Shown here in pieces: positions 34,185 to 40,910 of a stretch of DNA of 64,000 nucleotides; position 1 is the first letter of the stretch, and every line of letters starts with the position of its first letter. A program made the position numbers and the translations under genes. Source of the stretch: CANJIV01 sp046330225 (lineage in GTDB: Bacteria > Actinomycetota > Thermoleophilia > Solirubrobacterales > Solirubrobacteraceae). The notes under the pieces were generated by a model. It was not told the DNA's origin. It did no database searches and saw only the letters and a list, made by a program, of their open reading frames with translations. The stretch is from the NCBI GenBank assembly GCA_046330225.1, contig JAXLTD010000007.1, positions 124,001 to 188,000 on the forward strand, read 5' to 3'.

Positions 34185-34814
34185 ATGCCAATTGCGTTCA
34201 AAGAATGGGCTGTGACCGTGCGCGCGCTCGCCGAAGGCGAGCAGCTCGTCACGCTCCGGAAGGGCGGAATCCGCGAGGCCGAGCGGCATTTCGAGCTCGA
34301 GCACGACCGCTTCTTCCTCTATCCAACCTTCGACCACCAGCGCGTCGACCTGGTCCGTGCCTCCCACCGCCCCGAGCTGCGCCGTGCACTCGAGGAGGGC
34401 GTCTGGGCGGAGGGCGAGCCCTCGGCGTCGGCCTGGACGGTCGACGGCGGGATCTGCCAGCCCGATCGCGTCCGCATCCGCGCCTGGGCGGAGGTGGCCG
34501 GCCACTTCACCGTCACCGACCGCCGCTGCGTGGACGCGCTGTCGCCGTTCTACGTCTGGACGCCGGATTACGCGGAGAAGCGGCTGGCGTGGAAGCGCCG
34601 CCACCCTCTCCACGTCCTGCTCCTGCGCACCTACCGCATTCCGCGGCCGGTCACGGTCAAGGTCCGCGACGAGTACGGCGGCTGCCGGTCCTGGCTCGAG
34701 CTGCAGCGTGACCTGCCGTTCGAGGGCACGCCGGTCCTGTCCGACGATGAGTTCGGCCGGGCCGCCGAGGCGATCGCCGCGATCGCCGGCGACCGCGAGC
34801 CAGCGCTCGTCTAG
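34185..34814 (+). CDS. DUF1802-family protein
   Basis: 209 residues matching the DUF1802 pattern: LVTLRKGGIREAERHFELEHDRFFLYPTFDHQ (key pieces LRKGGIREA and FFLYPTFDHQ), a conserved WxPDYAEKRLAWKRRHPL-like middle, and YGGCRSWLELQRDLP. No catalytic motif is known to me for this family. No membrane segment. The 5' region is the most structured leader in the window. Shine-Dalgarno is poor (CCCCTGACTCC before ATG). Confidence 0.8.
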   Translation: MPIAFKEWAVTVRALAEGEQLVTLRKGGIREAERHFELEHDRFFLYPTFDHQRVDLVRASHRPELRRALEEGVWAEGEPSASAWTVDGGICQPDRVRIRAWAEVAGHFTVTDRRCVDALSPFYVWTPDYAEKRLAWKRRHPLHVLLLRTYRIPRPVTVKVRDEYGGCRSWLELQRDLPFEGTPVLSDDEFGRAAEAIAAIAGDREPALV

Positions 34815-34883
34815 CTTCCGGCCTGCCGACCATCCCGCCGGCGCCAGCGTGCGGCGGCGGGTCGTCGTGCGCCCCCGGCGCTC

Positions 34884-34895
34884 TACCCTCGCCTG
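34884..34895 (+). promoter_or_regulatory. Leaderless -10 element of the 34896 gene
   Basis: TACCCT at 34884-34889, 6 nt before the ATG. Confidence 0.6.
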
Positions 34896-35708
34896 ATGGC
34901 GTGGACCGAGACCACGGCGGACGGGTTCAGCATCCGCCACGACGCCCGCGACACGGACGACGTCCGCGACGTGGCCGAGACCGTGGCAGCCGCCCGGGAC
35001 CGGCTCGCCGGCCGCTTTCCGCGGGGCATCGAGGGCGACCTGGCCATCGTCGTCCACGACTCGGCGCTGGCGCTCGGCCTCGCGCAGCCGTACCTGCCGT
35101 TCGCCTGGCTGGCCACGGCGCCGGCCGCCCGCCGCTATCTCGCCGGCTGGTACGCCCAGCGGGAGATCCACGTGCTGGCGCCGCGGGTCCTGCGGGCCCG
35201 GGCCAGCGCCGTGGCGGGGTCGCTGGAGTTCCTGCTCCTCACGCCCGCGGCGATGTACGTCCACCTCCTCGTCGCCGCGAGCAACCCCGACCTCCCGCCG
35301 CCGTTCACGATCGGCAGCTTCGTGCGGCGGCAGCGCTGGGCCTGGCTCGCCGAGGGCGCCGCGCAGTACTTCTCGGGCCAGATCGCGCATGTCCGGCCGG
35401 CGATCGGGCGGCGCCTGCACGAAGGCGGCGCGCCGGCGTTCCCGCCCGGCCCCCGCGACGCGATGCTGCTCGGCGGCTCGATCTTCGACCTGCTCGCAGA
35501 GGAGTCGGGCGAGCAGGCCGCCGTGTCGCTCGCGACGATGCCGCTGGCGGCAGGCGGCGCCGACGCGGCGCTGGCGCGGGCGTTCCCCGGGCGATCGGTG
35601 CGGGACACCGAGGGCGTCTGGCGCGGGCACCTGGCGCGCCTGGCCGCCGCCGGCGCCGCGGCCGAGCCGCCGGCTAGGCCAGGACGTCGGTCCCGAGCCA
35701 GGCAATGA
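34896..35708 (+). CDS. Peptidase-MA-like (gluzincin-fold) protein lacking HExxH
   Basis: 270 residues. The segment WLAEGAAQYFSGQ (about 150-162) is the distal glutamate signature of gluzincin metallopeptidases, in which an HExxH motif normally lies 20-30 residues earlier. Here the matching place reads HLLVA (H123-A127), without the catalytic Glu and second His. It is therefore probably an inactive relative used for binding. No signal peptide is obvious. The 3' end overlaps the convergent zinc-ribbon gene by 35 bp. Confidence 0.6.
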   Translation: MAWTETTADGFSIRHDARDTDDVRDVAETVAAARDRLAGRFPRGIEGDLAIVVHDSALALGLAQPYLPFAWLATAPAARRYLAGWYAQREIHVLAPRVLRARASAVAGSLEFLLLTPAAMYVHLLVAASNPDLPPPFTIGSFVRRQRWAWLAEGAAQYFSGQIAHVRPAIGRRLHEGGAPAFPPGPRDAMLLGGSIFDLLAEESGEQAAVSLATMPLAAGGADAALARAFPGRSVRDTEGVWRGHLARLAAAGAAAEPPARPGRRSRARQ

Positions 35709-36168
35709 GCGCGATCAGGGCGACGCCGGCCAGCAGCGCGGCGAGCACCCGTCCCGGGTCGGCCCCGCCGCCCGGCGCCGCCGCCGGTCCCAGGTCGCTC
35801 TGCAGCAGCACGTCGCGCGCCGCCGGGACGCCCGAGGCCGGCACGAGGACGTCGCGCGGCCCGGCAGCGAGGAAGTCGGGAACGTCGAAGCCGGCCGAGC
35901 GGCGGACCAGGCTCGGAACCCCCTCCTCGAGCAGCAGGCCTTGGATGAACTCGGCCTCGGCCTGGTTGCGGCCCCCGGCGACCCGGACGAGGTCGCCCTC
36001 CGCGAACTGCGGCTTGATCTTGCGCAGGCGCGCCTGCCGGTCGGTGACGGGCGCCTGGAGCCCGTCGATCCCGGAGTAGACCAGCGGCATGCCGCAGGCT
36101 GGGCAGAACCGCTCATCCAGGGGATGGGTGGTGGCGCAGCGGGGGCAGGCGAGGGGCTCGGAGGCCAT
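35674..36168 (-). CDS. Zinc-ribbon / DUF2007-like membrane protein
   Basis: 164 residues: N-terminal zinc ribbon (CPRCATTHPLDERFCPACG), a middle domain with NQAEAEFIQGLLLEEGVPSL and RDVLVPASGVPAARDVL typical of DUF2007 putative signal-transducing proteins, and one C-terminal membrane helix. The ATG at 36168 has TACAGT 6 nt upstream. It is the last minus-strand gene after the cysteine cluster but has its own promoter. Role unknown. Confidence 0.75.
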   Translation of the reverse strand: MASEPLACPRCATTHPLDERFCPACGMPLVYSGIDGLQAPVTDRQARLRKIKPQFAEGDLVRVAGGRNQAEAEFIQGLLLEEGVPSLVRRSAGFDVPDFLAAGPRDVLVPASGVPAARDVLLQSDLGPAAAPGGGADPGRVLAALLAGVALIALIAWLGTDVLA

Positions 36169-36180
36169 CCCGTCACTGTA
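36169..36180 (-). promoter_or_regulatory. Leaderless -10 element of the zinc-ribbon gene
   Basis: TACAGT on the minus strand at 36180-36175, 6 nt from the ATG at 36168. Confidence 0.6.
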
Positions 36181-36217
36181 GATCAGCGCCGGCCCGGGTC
36201 CCGGCCGGGCGGCGGCG

Positions 36218-36613
36218 TCAGCCCGCGACGTCGAGGGCGACCTCGCCGACCTGCCGGTCGACGATCTGAAACGCCCGCACCTCGGGCTCCGCACCGGCCA
36301 CGCCCACGATGACGTAGACGGCGTCTGGGTAGAAGGCCAGGTTGATGTCGGTCTGGGAGGGGAACGGCTCGCTGCGCGTGTGCGAGTGGTAGATCCCCCC
36401 GAGGTCGCAGCCGGCGTCCTCGATGGCCAGCTCGATGCGAAGCTGGTCCTTGGGGTCGATCTCGTAGCGGAACGGGCTGGCCGCCGCGTTGACCGCGCGG
36501 TGGACCGTCACGGCCTCGCCATCGCGCGTGGCGATCATGCCGCAGCACTCGTTGGGCGCCTCGGCGAGCGCGTGGGCGACGATGTCGTCGAGGAGAGCCT
36601 GGGCGATCCGCAC
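36218..36613 (-). CDS. mec: Mec-like JAMM (M67) metallopeptidase
   Basis: 131-residue JAB/MPN protease. The JAMM ligands are E22 (PNECCGM), H76 and H78 (YHSH), S86 and D89 (PSQTD). In Mycobacterium tuberculosis the homologue Mec releases cysteine from the CysO-cysteine adduct. Here cysM and cysO lie just upstream on the same strand, so the same role is likely; a second role in trimming the two residues after the CysO Gly-Gly is proposed. GTG start with TAGCCT 7 nt upstream. Confidence 0.88.
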   Translation of the reverse strand: MRIAQALLDDIVAHALAEAPNECCGMIATRDGEAVTVHRAVNAAASPFRYEIDPKDQLRIELAIEDAGCDLGGIYHSHTRSEPFPSQTDINLAFYPDAVYVIVGVAGAEPEVRAFQIVDRQVGEVALDVAG

Positions 36614-36626
36614 GGCGGCGAGGCTA
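36614..36626 (-). promoter_or_regulatory. Leaderless -10 element of mec
   Basis: TAGCCT on the minus strand at 36626-36621, 7 nt from the GTG at 36613. Confidence 0.6.
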
Positions 36627-36655
36627 GCAAGGCCCGGTGCGGGCCCTGCTGACGT

Positions 36656-36841
36656 TCAGGAGGAGCGGCCCGACGTGATCTCGTCGGGCTCGTCGTCGCG
36701 GTCGTTGCCGCTGATCGACTCCTTGAACTCGCGCATCCCCTTGCCGATGGAGCGCCCGACCTCGGGGAGCTTCTTCGGACCGAGCACGAGCAGCGCAATG
36801 ATCAGGACGATGGCGAGTTCCATGGGGCCGACGTTGGGCAT
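36656..36841 (-). CDS. tatA: Twin-arginine translocase subunit TatA/E
   Basis: 61 residues: one N-terminal membrane helix (MELAIVLIIALLVL), the GPKKLPEVGRSIG hinge and amphipathic helix, and an acidic polar tail. Forms the Tat channel oligomer with TatC, which is not in this window. AAGGAG 8 nt before the ATG. It lies between cysM and mec; the link to sulfur metabolism is probably positional only. Confidence 0.92.
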   Translation of the reverse strand: MPNVGPMELAIVLIIALLVLGPKKLPEVGRSIGKGMREFKESISGNDRDDEPDEITSGRSS

Positions 36842-36977
36842 GCGCGATGCTCCTTGCTGGTTTCAGGGTTCGCGAGAGGGCGGACCGTGCGGAGAGAGTA
36901 GCGCCACCCCGGGGGCGGCGCGACGGGCACCACGTCCTCTGCGGCCGGGAGCGATCCGGATCAGGGCGCGGCGGCGG

Positions 36978-37946
36978 CTACCACCACACGGTGGAATCCA
37001 GATTTGCGACCTCGTCCACGGGCTTGGTGTAGATCCCCGAGGACAGGTACTTCCAGCCGTCGTCGCAGACGATGAAGACGATGTTGCCCTCGTCCAGCTC
37101 GCTGGCGATCCGCACGGCAATCGACGCGATGGCCCCGGACGAGACGCCGGCGAACACGCCCTCTTCGTCCAGGAGCTTGCGCGTCCAGATGATCGCGTCG
37201 CGGTTGGTGACGAAGATCTTCCGGTCCAGCAGCGAGAGGTCGATGATCGGCGGGATGAACCCGTCGTCGAGCGAGCGCAGGCCCTGCACGGGCTCCCCCT
37301 GCATGGGCTCGGCGGCGACGATCTTGACGCTGTCCCCGAGCTCCTCCTTGAGGCGCCGGCCGTTGCCCATGAGGGTGCCGCCCGTGCCGAGGCCGGCGAC
37401 GAACGCGCTGATCTCGTCGAGCTCCTCGAGGATCTCGGGCGCCGTCCCGTTGTAGTGGGCCAGCGGATTCGCTGGATTCCCGTACTGGTAGGGCATGTAG
37501 TAGGACGGCTCGGCGCCGGCCATCTCCAAGGCCAGCTCCACCGCGCCGTTCGAGCCCTTGGACCCGTCGCTGTAGACGATCTGCGCGCCGTACATCTCCA
37601 GGAGCTGGGTGCGCTCCGGAGTCACGTTGTCGGGCATGACCACCTTGAGCGGGTAGCCCTTGCGCCGGCAGATCATCGCCAGGGAGATCCCGGTGTTTCC
37701 GGACGTGGGCTCCAGGATCGTCTGACCCGGGGAGATCGCGCCCGTCTCCTCGGCGTCCTCGATCAGCGCCCGGGCGACGCGGTCCTTCACCGATCCGGTC
37801 GGGTTGCGCGACTCGAGCTTGGCCCAGATCCGCACGCCCGGCTTGGGCGACAGCCGCTTGAGCTCGATCAGCGGCGTGTTGCCGATCGACTGGACGATGT
37901 CGCCGTAGCGACCGCCGCAGGGCTTGTTGTCCAGCCGCGCCTCCAT
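36978..37946 (-). CDS. cysM: Cysteine synthase, CysM type (CysO-dependent)
   Basis: 322-residue PLP enzyme. SIGNTPLIELKRL, the PLP lysine in NPTGSVKDR, and EPTSGNTGISLAM are the fold-II signatures. The C-terminal tail (LSSGIYTKPVDEVANLDSTVWW, key end STVWW) is long, like the mycobacterial CysM that uses O-phosphoserine and thiocarboxylated CysO instead of sulfide. With cysO and mec adjacent, this activity is likely. A 12-bp perfect palindrome and a TACACT element lie just upstream of the ATG. Confidence 0.92.
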   Translation of the reverse strand: MEARLDNKPCGGRYGDIVQSIGNTPLIELKRLSPKPGVRIWAKLESRNPTGSVKDRVARALIEDAEETGAISPGQTILEPTSGNTGISLAMICRRKGYPLKVVMPDNVTPERTQLLEMYGAQIVYSDGSKGSNGAVELALEMAGAEPSYYMPYQYGNPANPLAHYNGTAPEILEELDEISAFVAGLGTGGTLMGNGRRLKEELGDSVKIVAAEPMQGEPVQGLRSLDDGFIPPIIDLSLLDRKIFVTNRDAIIWTRKLLDEEGVFAGVSSGAIASIAVRIASELDEGNIVFIVCDDGWKYLSSGIYTKPVDEVANLDSTVWW

Positions 37947-37962
37947 GACTTTCGAAAGTGTA
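37947..37962 (-). promoter_or_regulatory. cysM promoter with perfect 12-bp palindrome
   Basis: ACTTTCGAAAGT (37948-37959) lies directly before the start codon and shares 3 bp with a TACACT -10 element (37962-37957). A protein bound there would cover the transcription start; the regulator is unknown. Confidence 0.55.
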
Positions 37963-38007
37963 GCGGCAGGCCAGCCGCGGCTGGAACGCGAGTGCGGGCG
38001 CGGTGCG

Positions 38008-38286
38008 TCAGGCCGCGCCGCCGGCCATGGCCGGCAGGATCACGAGCGTGTCGGTCGGCGCAACGGCGGTGTCGAGCCCGTCGAGGACGCGGACGTCCTC
38101 GTCGTTCAGGTAGACGTTCACGTAGCGGTTCAGGTCCCCGCCGTCAGCGAACAGCTGCGACTCCGTAGCCGGGTGGGCTGCGGCGAGGGCGCGGAGAACC
38201 TCGCCAACGGTGCCCCCGTCGGCCTCGAGCTCCTTCTCGCCGCCAACGGAGTTGCGCAGGACCGGCGGAATGCGGATGGTCGCCAT
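38008..38286 (-). CDS. cysO: CysO-like sulfur-carrier protein (MoaD/ThiS family) with C-terminal GGAA
   Basis: 92-residue beta-grasp protein. IRIPPVLRN, the RYVNVYLNDEDVR strand and TLVILPAMAGG match actinobacterial CysO closely. Sulfur carriers act through a free C-terminal Gly-Gly; here G89-G90 are followed by Ala-Ala and a TGA stop, read directly from the sequence. Two residues must be removed before adenylation, unless the tail is tolerated. The start is ATG 38286, not the upstream ATG of the longer frame, with TAGGCT 8 nt before it. Upstream lies a 166-bp inverted repeat. Confidence 0.9.
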   Translation of the reverse strand: MATIRIPPVLRNSVGGEKELEADGGTVGEVLRALAAAHPATESQLFADGGDLNRYVNVYLNDEDVRVLDGLDTAVAPTDTLVILPAMAGGAA

Positions 38287-38300
38287 GGCGCGGGAGCCTA
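38287..38300 (-). promoter_or_regulatory. Leaderless -10 element of cysO at the edge of the inverted repeat
   Basis: TAGGCT on the minus strand at 38300-38295, 8 nt from the ATG at 38286. Its TAG belongs to the terminal CTAG of the inverted repeat. Confidence 0.55.
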
Positions 38301-38463
38301 GATGATTGAGTCCGAATCCGCGTGTGCGCAACGGCTGCGCCGGCGGGTCCTGCCAAGGGCGCAGGGCTTGTCCATGCTGGCGGCATGGACAAGCCCGAGG
38401 ACGCCGGCAGGGACCGATCGGCGCAGCCAGGGCGCGCGCGGGGGTTTGGAATCACTCATCTAG
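38298..38463. repeat. 166-bp inverted repeat between rhodanese-MoeB and cysO genes
   Basis: Arms 38298-38377 and 38383-38463 match as reverse complements at 60 of 80 positions with one single-base gap. The inner 14 bp are perfect (GGGCTTGTCCATGC against GCATGGACAAGCCC) around loop TGGCG, and GGCTGCGCC/GGCGCAGCC is another perfect block. Both ends are CTAG. It spans the whole intergenic region: the right end holds the TAG stop of the rhodanese-MoeB gene and the left end touches the cysO -10 element. It could be a miniature transposable element, a palindromic unit or an unusually long terminator. Confidence 0.85.
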
Positions 38464-39641
38464 CCTGCCGCGGCGCAGAACGCCTCGTAGTCGGGAAAGA
38501 CGCCCATCTCCTCGTCGGAGATCGCCTCCGGGGGCCGTGAGCAGATCGGGCAGTCCGGATCGCGCCGGACCTTGAGCTCGGTGAACGTCGCCCCGAGCGC
38601 CTCGTAGAGCAGGAGGCGGCCGATGAGCGGCTCGCCCTCGCCGAGGATCAGCTTCACCACCTCGGTCGCCTGGAGGAGCCCCATCGTGCCGGGCAGCACG
38701 CCGAGGACGCCGTTGGCGCCGCAGGAGGGCGCGAGCTCCGCTGGCGGGGGCTCCGGATACAGGCAGCGGTAGCACGGGCCGTCGTAGGGCTTGAAGACCG
38801 AAAGCTGGCCGTCGAAGCCGAGGATCGAGGCCGAGACCACGGGGATCTGCAGCCGGACCGAGGCGTCGTTGAGCAGGTAGCGGGTCGGGAAGTTGTCCAG
38901 GCCGTCGACCACGATGTCGTAGCCGGGGAGGATGTCCATGATGTTCGAGGCGTCGAGGCGCACCTCGTGCGCCACGACGGTGACGTCGGGGTTCAGGTCG
39001 GCGATCGTGGCGGCGGCACTGCTCACCTTCGACTCGCCGACGCGGCTGGTCGCGTGGATGACTTGGCGCTGGAGGTTCGACACGTCGACGACGTCGTTGT
39101 CGACGATGCCGAGCGTGCCGACCCCGGCGGCGGCGAGGTAGAGCGCCGCCGGCGAGCCGAGCCCCCCGGCGCCGAGCAGGAGGACCTTGGCGTCCAGGAG
39201 CTTCTGCTGGCCCTCCACGCCGACCTCGGGGAGCAGGAGGTGGCGGGAGTAGCGGTCGCGCTGCTCGCGGGTCAGGGCCCGGGGAACCTCGACCTCGTAT
39301 CCGCGGTCCTTCCACAAGGTGATCCCGCCCGTCATCGACTCGACGTGCGAGTACCCCATCAGCTCGGTCATCGTGTGCGCGGCGAGCGCCGAGCGGTTGC
39401 CAGCGGCGCAGTAGAGGATCACGTGGGCGTCGCGATCGGGCGCTGCGCCCTCGATGCGCTGCTCCAGGTGGCCGCGCGGCACGTGGAGGGCGCCGGGCAG
39501 GTGGCCGCTCTCGAACTCCTCGTTCTCGCGGACGTCGATCACCACGGCGCCGTTGCCCAGCTGCTCGTGCACCTGGGACGGATCGACCTCGTCGATCTGC
39601 TCCTTGATCCGCTTGATGACCTCCGCGCCGGAGGGGCTCAT
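38460..39641 (-). CDS. Rhodanese-MoeB fusion, sulfur-carrier adenylyl/sulfurtransferase
   Basis: 393 residues. An N-terminal rhodanese domain (about 18-118; active Cys C78 in YCAAGNRS) precedes an E1-like ThiF/MoeB domain (about 125-365): ATP loop GAGGLGS at 157-163, structural zinc cysteines C290, C293, C364, C367, and C307 in the crossover region. Actinobacterial MoeZ has the reverse order, with rhodanese last. It should adenylate the CysO C terminus and load sulfur on it. TATACT promoter and GGAGT ribosome site upstream; gene order supports cotranscription with cysO. Confidence 0.92.
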   Translation of the reverse strand: MSPSGAEVIKRIKEQIDEVDPSQVHEQLGNGAVVIDVRENEEFESGHLPGALHVPRGHLEQRIEGAAPDRDAHVILYCAAGNRSALAAHTMTELMGYSHVESMTGGITLWKDRGYEVEVPRALTREQRDRYSRHLLLPEVGVEGQQKLLDAKVLLLGAGGLGSPAALYLAAAGVGTLGIVDNDVVDVSNLQRQVIHATSRVGESKVSSAAATIADLNPDVTVVAHEVRLDASNIMDILPGYDIVVDGLDNFPTRYLLNDASVRLQIPVVSASILGFDGQLSVFKPYDGPCYRCLYPEPPPAELAPSCGANGVLGVLPGTMGLLQATEVVKLILGEGEPLIGRLLLYEALGATFTELKVRRDPDCPICSRPPEAISDEEMGVFPDYEAFCAAAG

Positions 39642-39758
39642 GGAAACTCCTGAATCACAGTCGGGTTTAGGACTTCACGAAGTATAGCGAGGGCGGGCCG
39701 CCCTGTCTCCGGCACGGAGGAGGGCGGGCCCGCCCACGGAACGCGGTCCAGAATTGGA

Positions 39759-39788
39759 TTGGGGCGCCCGCTCCCGAGGGCGCCCCAA
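39759..39788. repeat. Perfect 11-bp stem-loop
   Basis: TTGGGGCGCCC and GGGCGCCCCAA form a perfect 11-bp stem around an 8-nt loop; flanking AATTGG and CCAATT may extend it. It could insulate the two divergent transcripts. Confidence 0.6.
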
Positions 39789-39866
39789 AGTCCAGGCCCA
39801 ATTGCTGCTCACAGGCTCCGCTGCCGCCATCCGGCGGACGTTCATGGGACCTGCGCGCACCGGAAG

Positions 39867-39907
39867 TATCGCCAAGGGCCCGTTCTGGCGATATCGGGTC
39901 CGGACCC
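39867..39907 (+). promoter_or_regulatory. Paired operator-like palindromes upstream of the two-component genes
   Basis: TATCGCCA (39867-39874) and TGGCGATA (39886-39893) are perfect inverted arms 11 nt apart. Three bases on is GGGTCCGGACCC (39896-39907), a perfect 12-bp palindrome. They lie 40-80 bp before the histidine kinase start, a suitable place for feedback by the NarL-type regulator. Confidence 0.55.
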
Positions 39908-39947
39908 CAATTCCCTCGCGGGGCCCCGTCCGCCACGCTTGCTCCCG

Positions 39948-40910
39948 ATGCGCCGCCACTCCCTGCTCGTTCAGATCCTCGCCGTGAACGCCCTCCTGAT
40001 CGCGGGCACGGTGCTCGTCGCGACGATCGCCGTCGACCTGCGGCTGCGTCCGGGCCAGAGCGGGCGGGAGTTCGTCGTGCTCGGCCTGGCGATCCTCGCC
40101 TCCCTGCTCGCCAACGCGCTGCTGCTGCGCCGGCGGCTGCACCCGCTCGAGCAGCTCACCGCGACGATGGAGAAGGTCGACTTGGCGGCGCCAGGGGTGC
40201 GGGCGGAAGTCGGACGGGGGGCCAGCCGCGACGTCGCGCGTCTCAACGCCTCGTTCAACCGGATGCTCGAGCGTCTCGAGTCCGAGCGCCAGCAGGCGGC
40301 GCGGGCCGTGCTGCGCGCCCAGGAGCAGGAGCGCCGCCGGATCGCCCAGGACCTCCACGACGAAGTCAACCAGGCGCTCACCGCGATCCTGCTGCGCCTC
40401 GAAGCCTCCGAGCAGAGCGCGCCGCCCGACCTGCGAGCCGAGCTCGCCGAGACCCGGCGGATCGCCCAGCAGGCGATGGAGGAGCTCCTGCGCCTGGCCC
40501 GGGAGCTGCGGCCGACCGCCCTCGACGACCACGGGCTGCTGCCGGCCCTCCGCAGCCAGGTGCGCGACTTCGCCGAACGGACGGGCATCGGGGCGGACTT
40601 CAAGCGCCGCGGCGCGGTGCCGCACCTCAGCTCCGAGCAGCAGCTCGTCATCTACCGCGTGACGCAGGAGAGCCTGTCGAACGTCGCCCAGCACTCGCGC
40701 GCCGGGCGCGTCGACGTCGAGCTGTCGTTCGTGGGGCGCACGGTGCTCCAAGTGCGCGACGACGGGATCGGCCTTCCGGCCCGGCGCAACGGCGGCCTCG
40801 GGCTCTCCGGGATGCGCGAGCGCGCCCTGCTGGCCGGAGGCCGTCTGTCTATCCATTCGGAGCGCGGCTCAGGAACGACGGTCACGCTGACGATGGACCC
40901 CTCGCAATGA
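39948..40910 (+). CDS. DegS/NarX-type sensor histidine kinase
   Basis: 320 residues. Two membrane helices (about 8-30 and 42-60) with a very short outer loop, a HAMP-like linker (about 60-110), a HisKA_3 dimerisation helix with phospho-acceptor H137 (RRRIAQDLHDEVNQ), and an HATPase domain (NVAQHSRAG, DDGIGLP, GLGLSGMRERA). The tiny external loop suggests sensing within the membrane or by a partner. Start ATG 39948 chosen because the first helix begins there. Stop overlaps the regulator start (ATGA). Confidence 0.88.
   Translation: MRRHSLLVQILAVNALLIAGTVLVATIAVDLRLRPGQSGREFVVLGLAILASLLANALLLRRRLHPLEQLTATMEKVDLAAPGVRAEVGRGASRDVARLNASFNRMLERLESERQQAARAVLRAQEQERRRIAQDLHDEVNQALTAILLRLEASEQSAPPDLRAELAETRRIAQQAMEELLRLARELRPTALDDHGLLPALRSQVRDFAERTGIGADFKRRGAVPHLSSEQQLVIYRVTQESLSNVAQHSRAGRVDVELSFVGRTVLQVRDDGIGLPARRNGGLGLSGMRERALLAGGRLSIHSERGSGTTVTLTMDPSQ

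Larger units (their letters stand above)
39642..39947. promoter_or_regulatory. 306-bp divergent control region, rich in hairpins
   Basis: No gene fits here. On the minus side AGGAG (39647-39651) and TATACT (39686-39681) serve the rhodanese-MoeB gene. Beyond lie three GC palindromes: AGGGCG/CGCCCT at 39690-39704, GGGCGGGCCCGCCC at 39722-39735, and the 11-bp stem at 39759-39788. Nearer the kinase gene are two operator-like palindromes, listed separately. Confidence 0.65.

Noticed and set aside
38287..38331. Longer CysO start at 38331
   Set aside because: It would begin inside the inverted repeat and add residues not found in CysO; the ATG at 38286 has a -10 element at 8 nt.
38322..38540. Small plus-strand gene across the inverted repeat
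   Set aside because: It runs antisense into the rhodanese-MoeB gene, has no ribosome site, and its sequence follows from the repeat.
39642..39947. SAM or other riboswitch before the rhodanese-MoeB gene
   Set aside because: The predicted leader is about 33 nt from TATACT to the start, too short, and no known aptamer pattern is present.
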